A stretch of DNA of 64,000 nucleotides, taken from Omphiscola glabra. Lineage: Eukaryota > Mollusca > Gastropoda > Lymnaeidae. Below, piece by piece: positions 1-10,420 of this stretch. Below the pieces are notes generated by a model, which made no database searches, was not told the DNA's origin, and was given only the letters and a program-made list of their open reading frames with translations. The translations under genes were made by a program, and so were the position numbers. How positions within the stretch are numbered: the stretch's first letter is position 1; every line of letters begins with the position of its first letter. Location of the stretch: assembly GCA_964017045.1 (NCBI GenBank), contig OZ024811.1, forward strand, positions 13,049,818-13,113,817, read 5' to 3'.

Positions 1-1549
1 AGTAGGTCGGACAGAACGTGCAGTATGCCAGAGTAGGGTGGACAGAACAAACATCATATATACTTATATATAATCCCGGTGAACAATTGATGCAATCAGA
101 CACCCGACAAGGATTGGTTAACAAAATGTGGACACCATTTCAATAAGTAATGGCGAAAATGATATGAAGTGACACACGATAGCCACGAGGCGACCATCTT
201 TCTACTCGACGGCAGCGAACACAATGGAAGTGTACGAGGCAGCTGAACAGTGAGGGCGCTGAACAGTGAGGGCGCTGAACAGTGAGGGGGGCGAACGGTT
301 TGATGATAAATAATTAGAAACAGTTAAACAATTAAATCCCCGGAAACAATAAATAGAATAAAAAAAGATGACCGTGTACATGCAGACAAACTGACTTTCG
401 TTGGGTGCTGACCTAGTCCAGGTTAGGAGAGTCATGGAACCGGTGACAAGGTCATGGGAGGAGGGGTGATGGGGCGGGAGGTGGAGAAACCTTTACGGCG
501 TGTACACGTATCAAATTTTGGTCACGTCCACAAATCACACTCAGCGGGAATTAACCTTAAAACTATTCATAGCAGTAGGGCGTCCGTCGTCTCGTTACAG
601 TGAAGTAGAACAACAACTATAGATCACATTTATTATATCTGGAAGACATGGGCATATTTCGTTCAAGCAAACAATACATAGACATGGAGATCGCTAAGAG
701 AAGCGTTCATTTCATATACATTCATGAAACATTGGCTATCGTTGGGAAACGTGGCGAATTACAGAAAGACTGATCGAATGTTGGACACACTGACCAATGT
801 TGTACACTTTGACCAACGGTGAACACACTGACCATTGGCGGACGAGCGGACCGATCATTGACACATTTACAAAGTTTGGACACACAAACCAAATTTTTGT
901 CACACAAACCAAATTTTTGTCAATTAGTGAAAACACTGATTAATTCAGTCATCACTTACACGCGTGAGACAAGCTTAGACAGCGTAGACGCGCGTTTTCT
1001 TTCAAACGGAGAACATTTGCTGCAGCTTGCTGTGTGGCTGTTACGTAAGTTCTCACGGCACTGTTTTCACACTTTGGCTGTTCGGCCAGTTCGGACAGCA
1101 TTGCGTCGCTGTTTGGCTATAACACCAGTTTGGACAGCACTGTTTCGCTGTTTAGGTTCTAGGCCAGTTTTGACAGCACTGTTTTGATGATGAACAATTT
1201 TGAGGGGAGAGTTCCAGACGTGGTGGCGAAAAGAATGTTCTCTGATTGTCATCAAATCGCTATAATTTTCCATGCCTTATAGTTCCAAGAAGTCAATACA
1301 GATCAGACAGTATACCGACAAAACTGTCATCGACCGTAAAGACGGTCAGGACAATGACAAGGCCAAGGGCTACCAAACAAAGATCAGAGCTTGACTCCAC
1401 GAATGGCCAAGGACTAGCTAGAAACAAAAACAACAACTACAACAAAAAAACGTCAAAGAAACGGTTTTGAGGGTGGGTGGGTGAGGGGAGAGGGGGTTAA
1501 GGACAAACAGTGAAAGTAGCAAACCAATACTCGCCATAAACAGACCAAC
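1..1549. other. Non-coding flank left of the zinc-finger exons
   Basis: This is probably the intron that follows the 1550-1699 exon on the minus strand, or 3' sequence of the gene. I see no further zinc-finger exon in it. It contains a short 17-bp triplication around 243-290 (core CAGTGAGGGCGCTGAA), a few loosely repeated 'gacacactgacca' phrases at 770-880, and a degenerate repeat at 1065-1190. The short open frames here have no recognisable domain. Confidence 0.5.
1065..1190. repeat. Degenerate ~42-bp tandem repeat (3 copies)
   Basis: Three diverged copies contain the phrase 'ccagtttggacagcactg' followed by 'ttcgctgttt'. The copies differ at many positions, so this is an old minisatellite. 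It opens short frames on both strands that should not be read as genes. Confidence 0.6.
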
Positions 1550-1699
1550 CTTTGAGTCCGGTGACTCCATCAGGTGACTCTGCTTCTTGTTGTTGGCGTG
1601 CACCCGCTCGTGCTTCTTCCAGTTGCTGGGGTCGCTGAACCTCTTGCCGCAGACGGAGCATGCGAACGGCTTCTCGCCCGTGTGGAGCCGCTCATGAGC
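1550..1699 (-). CDS. C2H2 zinc-finger protein, internal exon with end of finger 1 and all of finger 2
   Basis: This exon is 150 nt, exactly 50 codons, phase 0 at both ends. It starts after a clear minus-strand acceptor (pyrimidine run then CACAG at 1704-1700) with AHERLH. That supplies the two zinc-binding histidines of the finger whose cysteines lie in the 2386-3977 exon, giving C-x2-C-x12-H-x3-H. The canonical TGEKPF linker follows, then a second finger at about 1598-1660 (C-S-V-C, helix [14 protein letters not shown]), again C-x2-C-x12-H-x3-H. Finger 2 has Trp where most fingers have Leu in the helix core. The tail is basic then acidic ([15 protein letters not shown]) and runs to a probable donor, AAAG/GTTGGT, at 1550/1549. 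If that donor were not used, the frame would run on to a stop near 1418 through hydrophobic, intron-like sequence. The product is very likely a nuclear DNA-binding transcription factor. The orthologue is not recognised. Confidence 0.85.
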
Positions 1700-2385
1700 C
1701 TGTGGGGGGAGACAGAGGTTGTTTTTTGTGTGGCGGGGTGCATCTCAGCTATCGGCATTTTCATAAAGACACGCATTGGTTTAAATTTGTCTACGTTTAA
1801 CACTAATCTGATGCTGGTGATTGCTGGTTAGACCATTCAAACTCTTTTACTTAACACAAACTTAATAATAAATAAAATAAATTACATAAAAAGATTAAAC
1901 CCCAGTATTATTTGACCCTCGATAATGACCCTAATAAAAAAAGTGGTTATAAATCTGATATTATTTTATGCAACTAGATGAAACGTGTGTGTGAATTTGT
2001 GATTTTTTTATTTTTATTTTTTGGTTTGGGCCGGGGGGGGGGGGGGGGAAGAGGGGGGGGGGGTCTTCTCGTTACAAAAGGCTAAAAAAATTAAAGATCC
2101 CATTTCACTAATGTTTTGTTAACATAAATCATTATAAAGTGGAATGGATGCCATATTATGAACATGAGCGTGTAAATAAGAAGACTTATACAGATTAGGT
2201 TGAAAAGCTCGTATCGCTTACCAGCTAAGAGGAAATCTATTATTTAAACAATACCGGTATCGGAAGGGAAACTGGCCGTGAACATTTTAACGAAATCTCA
2301 TGGTGGCAACTTATCGTGAAGGACTTGTGAAAAATATATCTTGGACATAATCCATCATGACAATGCTGCATGGGTGATATCTTAC
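1700..2385 (-). other. Intron of the zinc-finger gene (686 nt)
   Basis: On the minus strand the intron starts with GTAAGATATC just below 2386 and ends with a pyrimidine-rich tract plus CACAG at 1700. Both sides are phase 0, and joining them restores one complete C2H2 finger, which is strong evidence for the splice. The intron is AT-rich and contains a G16 run at 2033-2048 and another G run near 2055-2062. Confidence 0.85.
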
Positions 2386-3977
2386 CTTGATGTATCCGGC
2401 TTGTGAGAAGGTTTTCCCGCAAAATCGGCATGCCAGTTTGTTGTTGGGGCTTGACCGTGACATGGAGTCACTGCCGCCCCCTCCACTCTGGCTGCCACCC
2501 CTTTCACTCCTGTTGTCACCCCCTCCACCTCCGGACCCCGGGCCGCCTACACCGTAACTATTCAAATAACTGGCCAATCCGCTCTCGGCTGCGGCCATTC
2601 CCCGCAAGTGATTGGCCGAGAAATTGAGAATACTCGGTAACGATTGGTTGGGCTGCGAGGAGGAGGAGCTAACCGCTTCAGATTTGCTGCCATAGAGAGT
2701 TCCGTTGGTCAAACCTGGCTCTGACTTGGGGAACCCCATGAGGGGCGAAGGGTCGTTCTTGTAGCCACCGGGTGACAAAGATTTCTCCTGCTTAAAAGAG
2801 TTCGAGTCCGACTTGTAGCCGTTGGCGAGCGACTCCATCTGTTTCGCGTATGACTCCGCTATTTTACTGTACGGCGAATCCAGCGGGATTTTCCCGGATC
2901 CCTGGTAGTCGTCGCCGAGCTTTGATCCAGAATTGATGTTGTTGTTATTGTTTCTAGAGTTGTTCCCATAGTCTTCGAGAATTTTGTTGTAAGCGTCCTG
3001 CGGTTTCGGGAATGCATTTTCGACGAACTTCGACGAGATGTAAGAGTCTGGTAGCTTTGGTGCGTACGTGGGTGACGATGCCGACGAGGATGAGGATGAT
3101 GACAATGGTGCTGCCGGGGTCGTTGAGGACTCGAACGGTTTGGTGCCGTATCGACTGTCGTCCAAAGATTTGCCGTAGGCGTCTTGAAATTTGGACTTGT
3201 AAGCGCCGCCGTTGGAGAGGTTGTCCGGGCTGTACCCATTGGGCACAGAGTCGGCCTTAAAGGGGGAGATGGCCTCCCCCGCACTGTGGGAACGCCCGGG
3301 GCCGTAGCTGACGGGAGCCGGGGTGGGCTGGGCGTCCGATGGGATCCCGTTGGTGTAAGGGGTGGGTTCGGACAAGCGGGGATACTTGCCGGCGTTGATC
3401 ATTTCTGGTTTTGTCAAATCTAGTCCATTGGACTCGTCCGACGGGTTGGTCGCGGGTTGCTTTGAAAGGTCGAGGCCGTGCGAGGAGTTCCGGCGAATCT
3501 CGTGAATGTCACGCGGGGATCTCCTGTCACGGTCGAGGGATTCTATAAATGACCTAGATTTCGGATGGTCAATGTGTTCACTGGAAGGGTCGGGACTCCT
3601 GACGCCATTGCTGGCGTCGAGGTTGTCTATAGTGTTGTTGTTATTGTTGTTGTTGTTACTACTACCGTTGGTGATGCTGCCGTTGCTGCGAGGGAAGGTC
3701 TCGCATAGAACTTTGGTGTCGGACATTCTGGCTGCTAGACCCGGCCAGTTATCGTGGGCGGCGGGCACAGCAATGGTGGGGGGCTGATCTTGAAATATTG
3801 GATACAGTGGATAGGAAACCGTGTTAGCAGCATAGAGGCCCTTACAGATGGCTGAAGTGGGTAGTCAAAGTAATAGTTCGGAATGGACAAGGGCGCGGGA
3901 TCAGTTCAACTTGACCGGCGATGGGATGTTGTGACTCCTGGTCCACCGGTCATTGTGGTGACGTGGCGGTCTTCCAT
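2386..3977 (-). CDS. C2H2 zinc-finger transcription factor, large exon with disordered N-terminal region and start of finger 1
   Basis: The main frame is open from 3864 down to the donor at 2386 (AAG/GTAAGATATC). It encodes about 490 residues of low-complexity protein: an Asn run near 3633-3658, Ser runs near 3078-3105 and 2655-2675, and a Gly-rich stretch near 2500-2540, ending in CRFCGKTFSQAGYIK, the first part of a C2H2 finger. Two similar motifs, GLDLSKQP (about 3455-3480) and GLDLTKPE (about 3405-3431), loosely resemble the PxDLS motif that binds the CtBP corepressor; the first Pro is missing, so this is only suggestive. The 5' edge follows a strong acceptor (long pyrimidine stretch then TTCACAG) and begins ATGGAAGAC at 3977. 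From there to 3842 the protein-like reading needs three frame changes (see findings), with net +1 nt required to join the main frame. Alternatively a shorter exon starts at an acceptor near 3852. The protein is probably a nuclear regulator. The family beyond C2H2 is not recognised. Confidence 0.82.
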
Positions 3978-4010
3978 CTGTGAATGGACAGAAATGAAAA
4001 ATCATGTCAA
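3978..4010 (-). other. Splice acceptor upstream of the large zinc-finger exon
   Basis: Read on the minus strand, the bases before 3977 are a T/C-rich tract (TTTTTCATTTCTGTCC) followed by ATTCACAG and then ATGGAAG. This is a textbook 3' splice site. It implies at least one more 5' exon to the right on the minus strand, coding or untranslated. I could not locate that exon, so the intron length is unknown and may be very large. Confidence 0.7.
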
Positions 4011-5567
4011 TGAAATGTATAACATCAATATTCTTGTATTTATTTTTTTTAAAAACAAGTATGTGAAGATGAGCTTATAATGTGGGAAGAACATTCATTG
4101 GTCGATAACTTCAGCCCGAATTCGGCATAAGCTCTGGCCAATAGTTGAATGGAAGTATTTCGCTCTACCTTACTAGGGCTTCTCGTCTCGCCCTACCCAC
4201 ACTACTCACCCTACCAAACACCGGCTTATCACATAGTGCCGTGACACGCATGCGTGTATGCCGGTGTTTTCCGGTTTCTGGAACAGACTACCCTAACGTC
4301 GTTGTGTGTGTCCCGGGGACACAACTTAAGCAGAATTGATTAGTGCATATGTTTGTGCATTCCTTGTGTTTTTCTAGAGATACTTTGAACACAGAGCTAC
4401 TGCTTCCTGAATCAACAATTATAGTAAAGCCAAAACTAAAAGGGCAGGGGGGGGGGGGGAATAGTCGGCCTAACGTATGTGCACGTCTGGTAAAATACCG
4501 TAACGAACAAAGAGTTTTTTTTAGGTAGGTACAAATTAAAATTGATTGAAATCGTCGCAATAAGTCACATTGCTTACTAATAAACAGTTAGTGCAGTACT
4601 GGAATTTCACCCCCACGCATTCATTGAATTTAAGTAGCAGTTTTCACTAGATAGTTTGATTGAGAACCCCTGGCCTGTGTCATGAGGCCCCCCCCCCTTC
4701 CCCCCCCCCCCCCCGGTGTTTAGGTAACGGCTTTACAATATAATTTATTTGAGAACCACTGGTCTGTGTCAGGACCGAAACCCCCACCCAAATCTCGGAG
4801 TTTAATAAATCGTTTTACAGTTTAATTTCTTTGAGAATCCCTGGTACTGGGGTTATATTCCCTTGTGTTTGGGTAACAGTTTCACAATTATTTTTTGGTT
4901 GAGAACCTCTTGCCTGGGATACACCCCGTACCTGTTTTTTTGTTTTTTTTACCTAACAGTTTCACAAATGAAGGGTATCAGGAAAACGCCGGGAAGTTAT
5001 TGAGTTCAAGGGTTCAACAACCGTTCCATTCTGGTAAGCCGTGCGCCCAAGAATCGCAGACGGCACGTTAGTTAAAATGGCTTATCGTCTGAAAGAAAAC
5101 GCTGGCAGCCAGCCCAAAACCACTTCCGTGCTTCCTACCTATCGCCATGACCCTGGCGTCACGAGAAGGCAACTCCGAAAGTCTGCCAATTCCAGTCTAA
5201 CCCTTGAATGATAAACTGTTTTCGAAACCTATTACTGAAAATTGGGGGGTGGGGGGGGGGGCTGTTTTATAAAATCACCAACGAATTTCGTAGGTGTACT
5301 TGAAAACTTGAATGTACTTCGAGCACCACACTCTGCTCTATCTATACTGAACAATCTGCCATACATTCCTGGACACATGCAGACCTATCCAGGTCTAGTC
5401 AGCATGACCACCCCCCCCCCCCCAAACCGGCGTTGTAACAAATATCTAGCCAGCAACACGCAGACAGGTCGGAGGTGGTGTAATTTTTAAACACCGCCCT
5501 TTTAGCACTTAGACACGGTTGGCAAAAAATAGTTTTATTCTTAGAGCAACGCAAAATGACCTGAATT
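4011..5567. other. Non-coding, presumed intron or upstream DNA
   Basis: No gene is visible. The stretch contains long G and C runs (4447-4459, 4702-4714, 5246-5262, 5408-5424) and a degenerate roughly 90-bp repeat at 4640-4985. Open frames are short and without domains. Confidence 0.5.
4640..4985. repeat. Degenerate ~90-bp tandem repeat, about 4 copies
   Basis: Each copy carries 'ttgagaaccnctgg' followed some 60 bases later by 'gggtaacagtttcacaa'. The phrase TTTGAGAACCACTG also occurs at the ends of a small hAT-like MITE at 50894-50958, so the repeat may have grown from a transposon end. Confidence 0.5.
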
Positions 5568-5959
5568 AATGGACTACGATTAGTCGATTGTTTTGTCACG
5601 TGATACGTGTAAAAACAAGTAATACTTCCGGTAGGCTGTCTGCAACACACTAGTCGCTCACAAATTTTTCTTTAAACAACTTTCTTCCTTTAATCATAAC
5701 TGAATTATAATTATTGTCACATTTATTGAATGTCATTTAAAGAATCGCGTGTATTCAAGAATATTTTGAAAAGTAAAATTTTAATAAACACTGGGGAAGC
5801 GCTGATGGAGACAAACATTTTGCTTTAGAATTAATGATAATGGCAATGGCTGATCAGCTGTTTATCTGTTGTTATGTGTTGTTATGTGTAGCAGAAAGCC
5901 TACTAATGGCTGGTACGTATCACGTGACAAAACAAGGAAGTGACTAATCGTAGTCCATT
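5568..5959. mobile_element. MITE-like element with long imperfect terminal inverted repeats
   Basis: The left end begins AATGGACTACGATTAGTC and continues through TTTTGTCACGTGATACGT. The right end is the reverse complement of the same phrases and finishes GACTAATCGTAGTCCATT. The match extends inward to 'taggctgtctgcaacaca' on the left against 'tgtgtagcagaaagccta' on the right, so the arms are roughly 90 bp. The interior has no coding capacity. A target-site duplication could not be read with confidence, and the superfamily is unknown. Confidence 0.75.
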
Positions 5960-7105
5960 GTGGACTCTCTGTTGGCTTAATTTTGCGAACACCCACACGA
6001 GACACTACACTACAGTTACATCACTGAAGGAATGGAGACACGATTCCTTCAATTGTAGAAATGAACGTCTGACCAGGGAGAATCTCTGTGTGTCCACATT
6101 CAGCGCTCTCTGTGTTCGGCTACAAACTTGTATATACCAATGCTAATGCTGCATGTTAGGCTAATTTCCCCACAATAGTTTGGTTTATGCGTTCATCTGT
6201 GGGGAAAAGACGCACACATTTTAATGGTGCCCAGAAGTGCATGGTAACAGGAATACCCGTAGTTTGATGCGTGTCAAGATGTGACACCAAACGTGAAATG
6301 TGTGTTGGATTTCGCGACGATGAGGATTCGATTGTCATCATATCTGTGATGTTTAAAGGAAATCCCCTGGTCATCACCGATGGGTCTGAGGTTGGGGTAA
6401 ATTATGGGGTAGTGGGGTTATTATGTTATTGTTTTACTCCCCTTGAATGTAAGAGGTCATTCCAATGAAATGTTTAAATCTAACTTTGTTTGTTATGGTC
6501 AAATCTCAACTTATATCAAATGATCGTAGTTTACTTTTAGATAATAAAATAGTGGCAGTTACATGTATGAACTTTTCTGGTAATTATTGGTATAAAATAG
6601 TGATTTGTTAATTGTATGAAATTGTCTGATTATTATTGGTATAAAATAGAAATCTGTTAATTGCATCAAAAACAATTCCAAGTTAAAACAATTAACCTGT
6701 GTTAGGGAAATTGAAAAATAACGGGGAATGGGGAGGGGGGCGCGTGGAGAACAGTAATGGAGTATGAGGCCCTAATGTAAGGAAGGGACTGCATCCAAAA
6801 ATATCGATAAAAGATTGGAGACGGCTATTTACTCAAGACCTAACGTTATAGCTAGAGTAGAGAATTATTGCAAAAGTAACAAGAAAAGTAAATGTGGAAA
6901 CGAAACAAAATGAAGCCGGGGGGGGGGGGCGAATGCAATCTAAGAACTAAAAGTAGGGCTTGTCAAGTAAGTCAAATTTGGGGGGGGGGGGTGTAGGGTG
7001 GTGGTGTAAAGGGGGGTGGTGGTGTAGGGGGTGTGGTGTAGGGGAGATTCGACATGGACGTGCGGTATGGAGATTTTGTTTCTAAAAGAAAACTGAGGAC
7101 AGGAT
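5960..7105. other. Non-coding, nothing recognisable
   Basis: Mixed AT-rich sequence. One short local duplication occurs at 6580-6660 ('ttattggtataaaatag' twice). G runs sit at 6919-6929 and 6980-6991, followed by a GGTG-rich patch at 6990-7045. No gene is supported. Confidence 0.5.
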
Positions 7106-7109
7106 AAAA

Positions 7110-7273
7110 TAAATGAATTAAAGGAGAGACAGAAAGAGATAGAGAGAGACATAGAGAGAGAAACAGAGAGAGAGAGAGAAAGAGAGATAGCGAGAGATAG
7201 AGACAGAGAGAGAATGAGAGAGAGTGAGACAGAGAGAGAGAGGGGGCGGGAGTGAGAGAGAGTGTGAAGGAGG

Positions 7274-7305
<32 letters not shown>

Positions 7306-7308
7306 TAA
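7110..7308. repeat. GA-rich purine tract
   Basis: About 200 bases are almost purely purine on the plus strand, mainly (GAGA)n with interruptions. The tract is a simple repeat and could form triplex or H-DNA. It has no coding meaning. Confidence 0.9.
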
Positions 7309-7834
7309 AGCTGAGTAGATGTACTTAGTTTTTTGGGGTATCTTTTTTGTCTTCTTATTTTTTTATTGTATTGCTAGACAGGGCCTGCGTGTAGGGTGCG
7401 CATGCGTGCTCGTGAAGGTGTTGGCTTGTCATTAAAATGCAGATAAAAGCCATCCTGGCAGCAATCTTGACTTGCCACGATACCTAGACTAAACCTGGCC
7501 TAAACTAGTTCACTGATACACGAGGTCGACGTGACCTGGGACTGGTAAACTGGGGAGAAAAAAAAAGGGGGGGGGTGGAGTGGGGACAAATTTAGTGGCT
7601 CTGAAACAAGAAGAAGGTGTTTACGGGATGGCCGGTGATGGATACATTTGCGGGGTGGCAGACATAAGTTCGCGGAAACACCTTTGGGTCGTACATTTCC
7701 AATGTTAACTTTGGAGGTCGCGAGTCTCAAATGCTAACTGTTGGGGTCACACGTTTCTATGATTTAACCCGGACATTGCAAATGTCTAATGTTAACACAC
7801 ACACAAATAAAACGCTTGTGACATTTCCTAGCTT

Positions 7835-8022
7835 TAATGTTGATTTATAAGTCTATCAATTTCTTATAAAAATTCCATGAGACTATAAATTTCTAATGTT
7901 GATTTATAAGTCTATCAATTTCTTATAAAAATTCCACGAGACTATAAATTTCTAATGTTGATTTATAAGTCTATCAATTTCTTATAAAAATTCCACGAGA
8001 CTATAAATTTCTAATGTTGATT
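7835..8022. repeat. 59-bp minisatellite, about 3 copies
   Basis: The unit begins 'ctaatgttgatttataag' and continues 'tctatcaatttcttataaa', then 'attccacgagactataaat'. Three nearly identical copies are followed by a degraded fourth that merges into 8030-8150. Confidence 0.9.
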
Positions 8023-8840
8023 TTTTTTTTTAGTTCATTAATTTCTTATGAATATGGCTATTGATTTCTAGTGATGATCTTTTGAGTTTTATCAATATCT
8101 TATGAAATTCTAGGTGTTTGTCAATTTTTAAAATGAATAAATTTCTAGTGTTAATCCATCAGGTCACACTGGCTGTTGCGTCTAAAAATATCCAGCTCTA
8201 ACAGTGGGCCATTGTCTGGGCGCTCATTTCTCTCCTCTGCCCGTCATCTCATCCCCTTTCTCCCCCCCCCCCCCCACGCCCGCCCCTACCTCTTCAGTGA
8301 TTCCACAAACGTTGAACTATTTCCAAATAGTTTATCATTGGCAACTATTTGTGCTGCCCCCCCCCCCCCCAACCGGCTGCATCCATTTGATGTTTCCAGA
8401 CTTTCATTCACCCATCCACGATATCTCCGGTCACTCACTTCATCCAGCAAGACCTATTTTCTTCACAGGCCCGACACCTACACAGAGTGCAGCTATCTCC
8501 GCCTCTGCATAACTGGGTATAGGCAGTATCTACTCCGCGATTTGCACCATTTCATACAGTTCACTTTCAGACATGGAAAAGAAAATTGACATTTTTTTAA
8601 AAAACAATATCTTAACCTCACTGACCAGGAGCTGGAATAATGTTGCACATGATTGTTAACTGCATTTCGACTCCGAAATCAAACGTGGAGCACCACACAA
8701 TTTTTCTCTTTGAATATATAAAAATGAAAAGAATCTAAATTTGAAACATTTGGTTTTTTTCTTCTTAAGATGCAAAAATCATGAAATAAGGATGGATTTG
8801 AACGTGGTTCTATTATTAGACAATACTTGACATATCAGAT

Positions 8841-9017
8841 GGAGTGTGTTAAGGCAGAGTGAGTAAAGGCGGAGTGTGTAAATGAGGAGTGTGTAAAGGC
8901 GGAGTGTGTAAAGGAGGAGTGTGTAAAGGTGGAGTGTGTAAAGGCGGAGTGTGTAAAGGCGGAGTGTGTAAAGGCGGAGTGTGTAAAGGCGGAGTGTGTA
9001 AAGGCGGAGTGTGTAAA
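8841..9017. repeat. 15-bp minisatellite, about 12 copies
   Basis: The unit is GGAGTGTGTAAAGGC with single-base variants. Because 15 is a multiple of 3 and the unit lacks stops in some frames, it opens frames on the minus strand coding for FTHSA-type repeats; these are artefacts of the array. Confidence 0.95.
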
Positions 9018-9519
9018 GACGCACGCTATTTTTGCAAACATAAGACGGCTCCAACCTTCCACTGAACTCAACACTCCATCAACTTATAGCAGCACTATTT
9101 TAAATTAAACAACCCTTTAAAAAAAAGTTTTTCCTACATTAAATCCTTTTTTTTAAAAATGTAATATCGAGCCTTGATGGGGGTTAAAGGGGGGGGGGTG
9201 GGGCGGGGGCTTAGAAAAAACGACAACATGCATCCCAATTAGTGCCCCCTCCCCCATCCCCAGCCTCACAACTGCTCTTTTTTTAAACGCCCCTGATCTA
9301 CATTAATATTCTAACGACCCACCCGCCTTTACATCGCAGAATTCTTTCACCAACTATTTCAGACAAAACAAAAGGAAATGTTACGCACCAAGTGCACTTG
9401 CGATCAATTTTTATCGCAGTTATCGGGAATTTTATTTCGTGAAATCATGTGGCATCATATTTCCTTCGCCTTCCCCTTGAAAGTCATGTAAAACTGGGGC
9501 TGAAAATTTGATAATATGT

Positions 9520-9668
9520 ATGTTGTCATCGGAAACGAGTGTAGTTGCCAAGTTTCAGCTCGATCGGTTCACGGGAAGTGGGTCGATTAGTCGTCCGAAG
9601 ATTTTGCCACCCAGGGAGTCAGTCAGCCAGCCACCCAAAGACGAAAGCGAAGTTAAAATAAAGGATTT
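9520..9668 (+). mobile_element. Dispersed repeat copy 1 (pair with 40756-40882)
   Basis: This copy shares with the second the phrases 'gttgtcatc', 'caagtttcagctcgat', 'gattagtcgtccgaaga' and 'ttttgcc', in the same order and spacing. Both then run into 'gaagtta..aaaataaa'. The AATAAA-rich end suggests the 3' part of a retroposed element. The family is not identified. Confidence 0.65.
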
Positions 9669-10224
9669 TTATTTATATATATAAAAAAATATTCCTATTA
9701 TTTGAAACCCGAGCTAACATACCAAATGGGATTTTAATGAGTTCAAATATAAAGCCTTTAGACAAAATTGTTCAATTACCGAAACAAACAAAGATGGCGG
9801 GAGCGGGTGGCAGGGGGTGTCTATACAGTTAATTTCTAGAGCCACTGAAATCTCTGGCGGGGTGGTGTGGGGAGAAAGATATTTTCTTCTCTCACCATTT
9901 ATCTGTACTGGACGCTGCTAGTTACAGGAATTTTGGGTGTTTCTCACACATTTTAAGATGGGGCGATAACAAAAGGATGTAGGTAATTCGGGTGCTTGTG
10001 GGTCGGGAGTGTGGTTTGTGGGGGGGGGGGGGGTGCACAGATATCAGACACACTAAAACAGGTGAATGTGCATAGCAGAGGTGGGGTGGTGTGTGGTGGA
10101 GGCACACATACCAGATGGAGGGGGTGTGTGTCTAGACTTGACATGAGATGTACACAATGCGATAGAAAGTTGGGTCAGATCTGTACCTAAGTATGGAGCC
10201 TACGGATTTGTACATCATTATGCG

Positions 10225-10388
10225 ATGCGCCAGATAATCTATAAAATAAAAATCCTAAAATTAAGGAATAGCATATAAATGACATATATAAACGAATATT
10301 CTATGATGTCTCTGTACATTATCATCTACACAAGAAAAATGTCGCGAAAAGGAGAGGTACTATATTTATCTAAAAATAAAGTTTCAAT

Positions 10389-10419
<31 letters not shown>

Positions 10420-10420
10420 A
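10225..10420 (+). mobile_element. Probable retroposed 3' end with A25 tail
   Basis: A 25-base poly(A) run at 10396-10420 is preceded by AATAAA at 10375-10380, the spacing of a polyadenylated transcript. This points to a retrotransposon or processed-RNA insertion on the plus strand. The 5' limit is uncertain, and no coding sequence or target duplication is visible. Confidence 0.45.

Noticed and set aside
1418..1549. Read-through extension of the two-finger exon to a stop near 1418
   Set aside because: The added residues are hydrophobic and Cys/Phe-rich, unlike the protein; a GTTGGT donor at 1549 after exactly 50 codons is more likely. It remains possible as an alternative ending.
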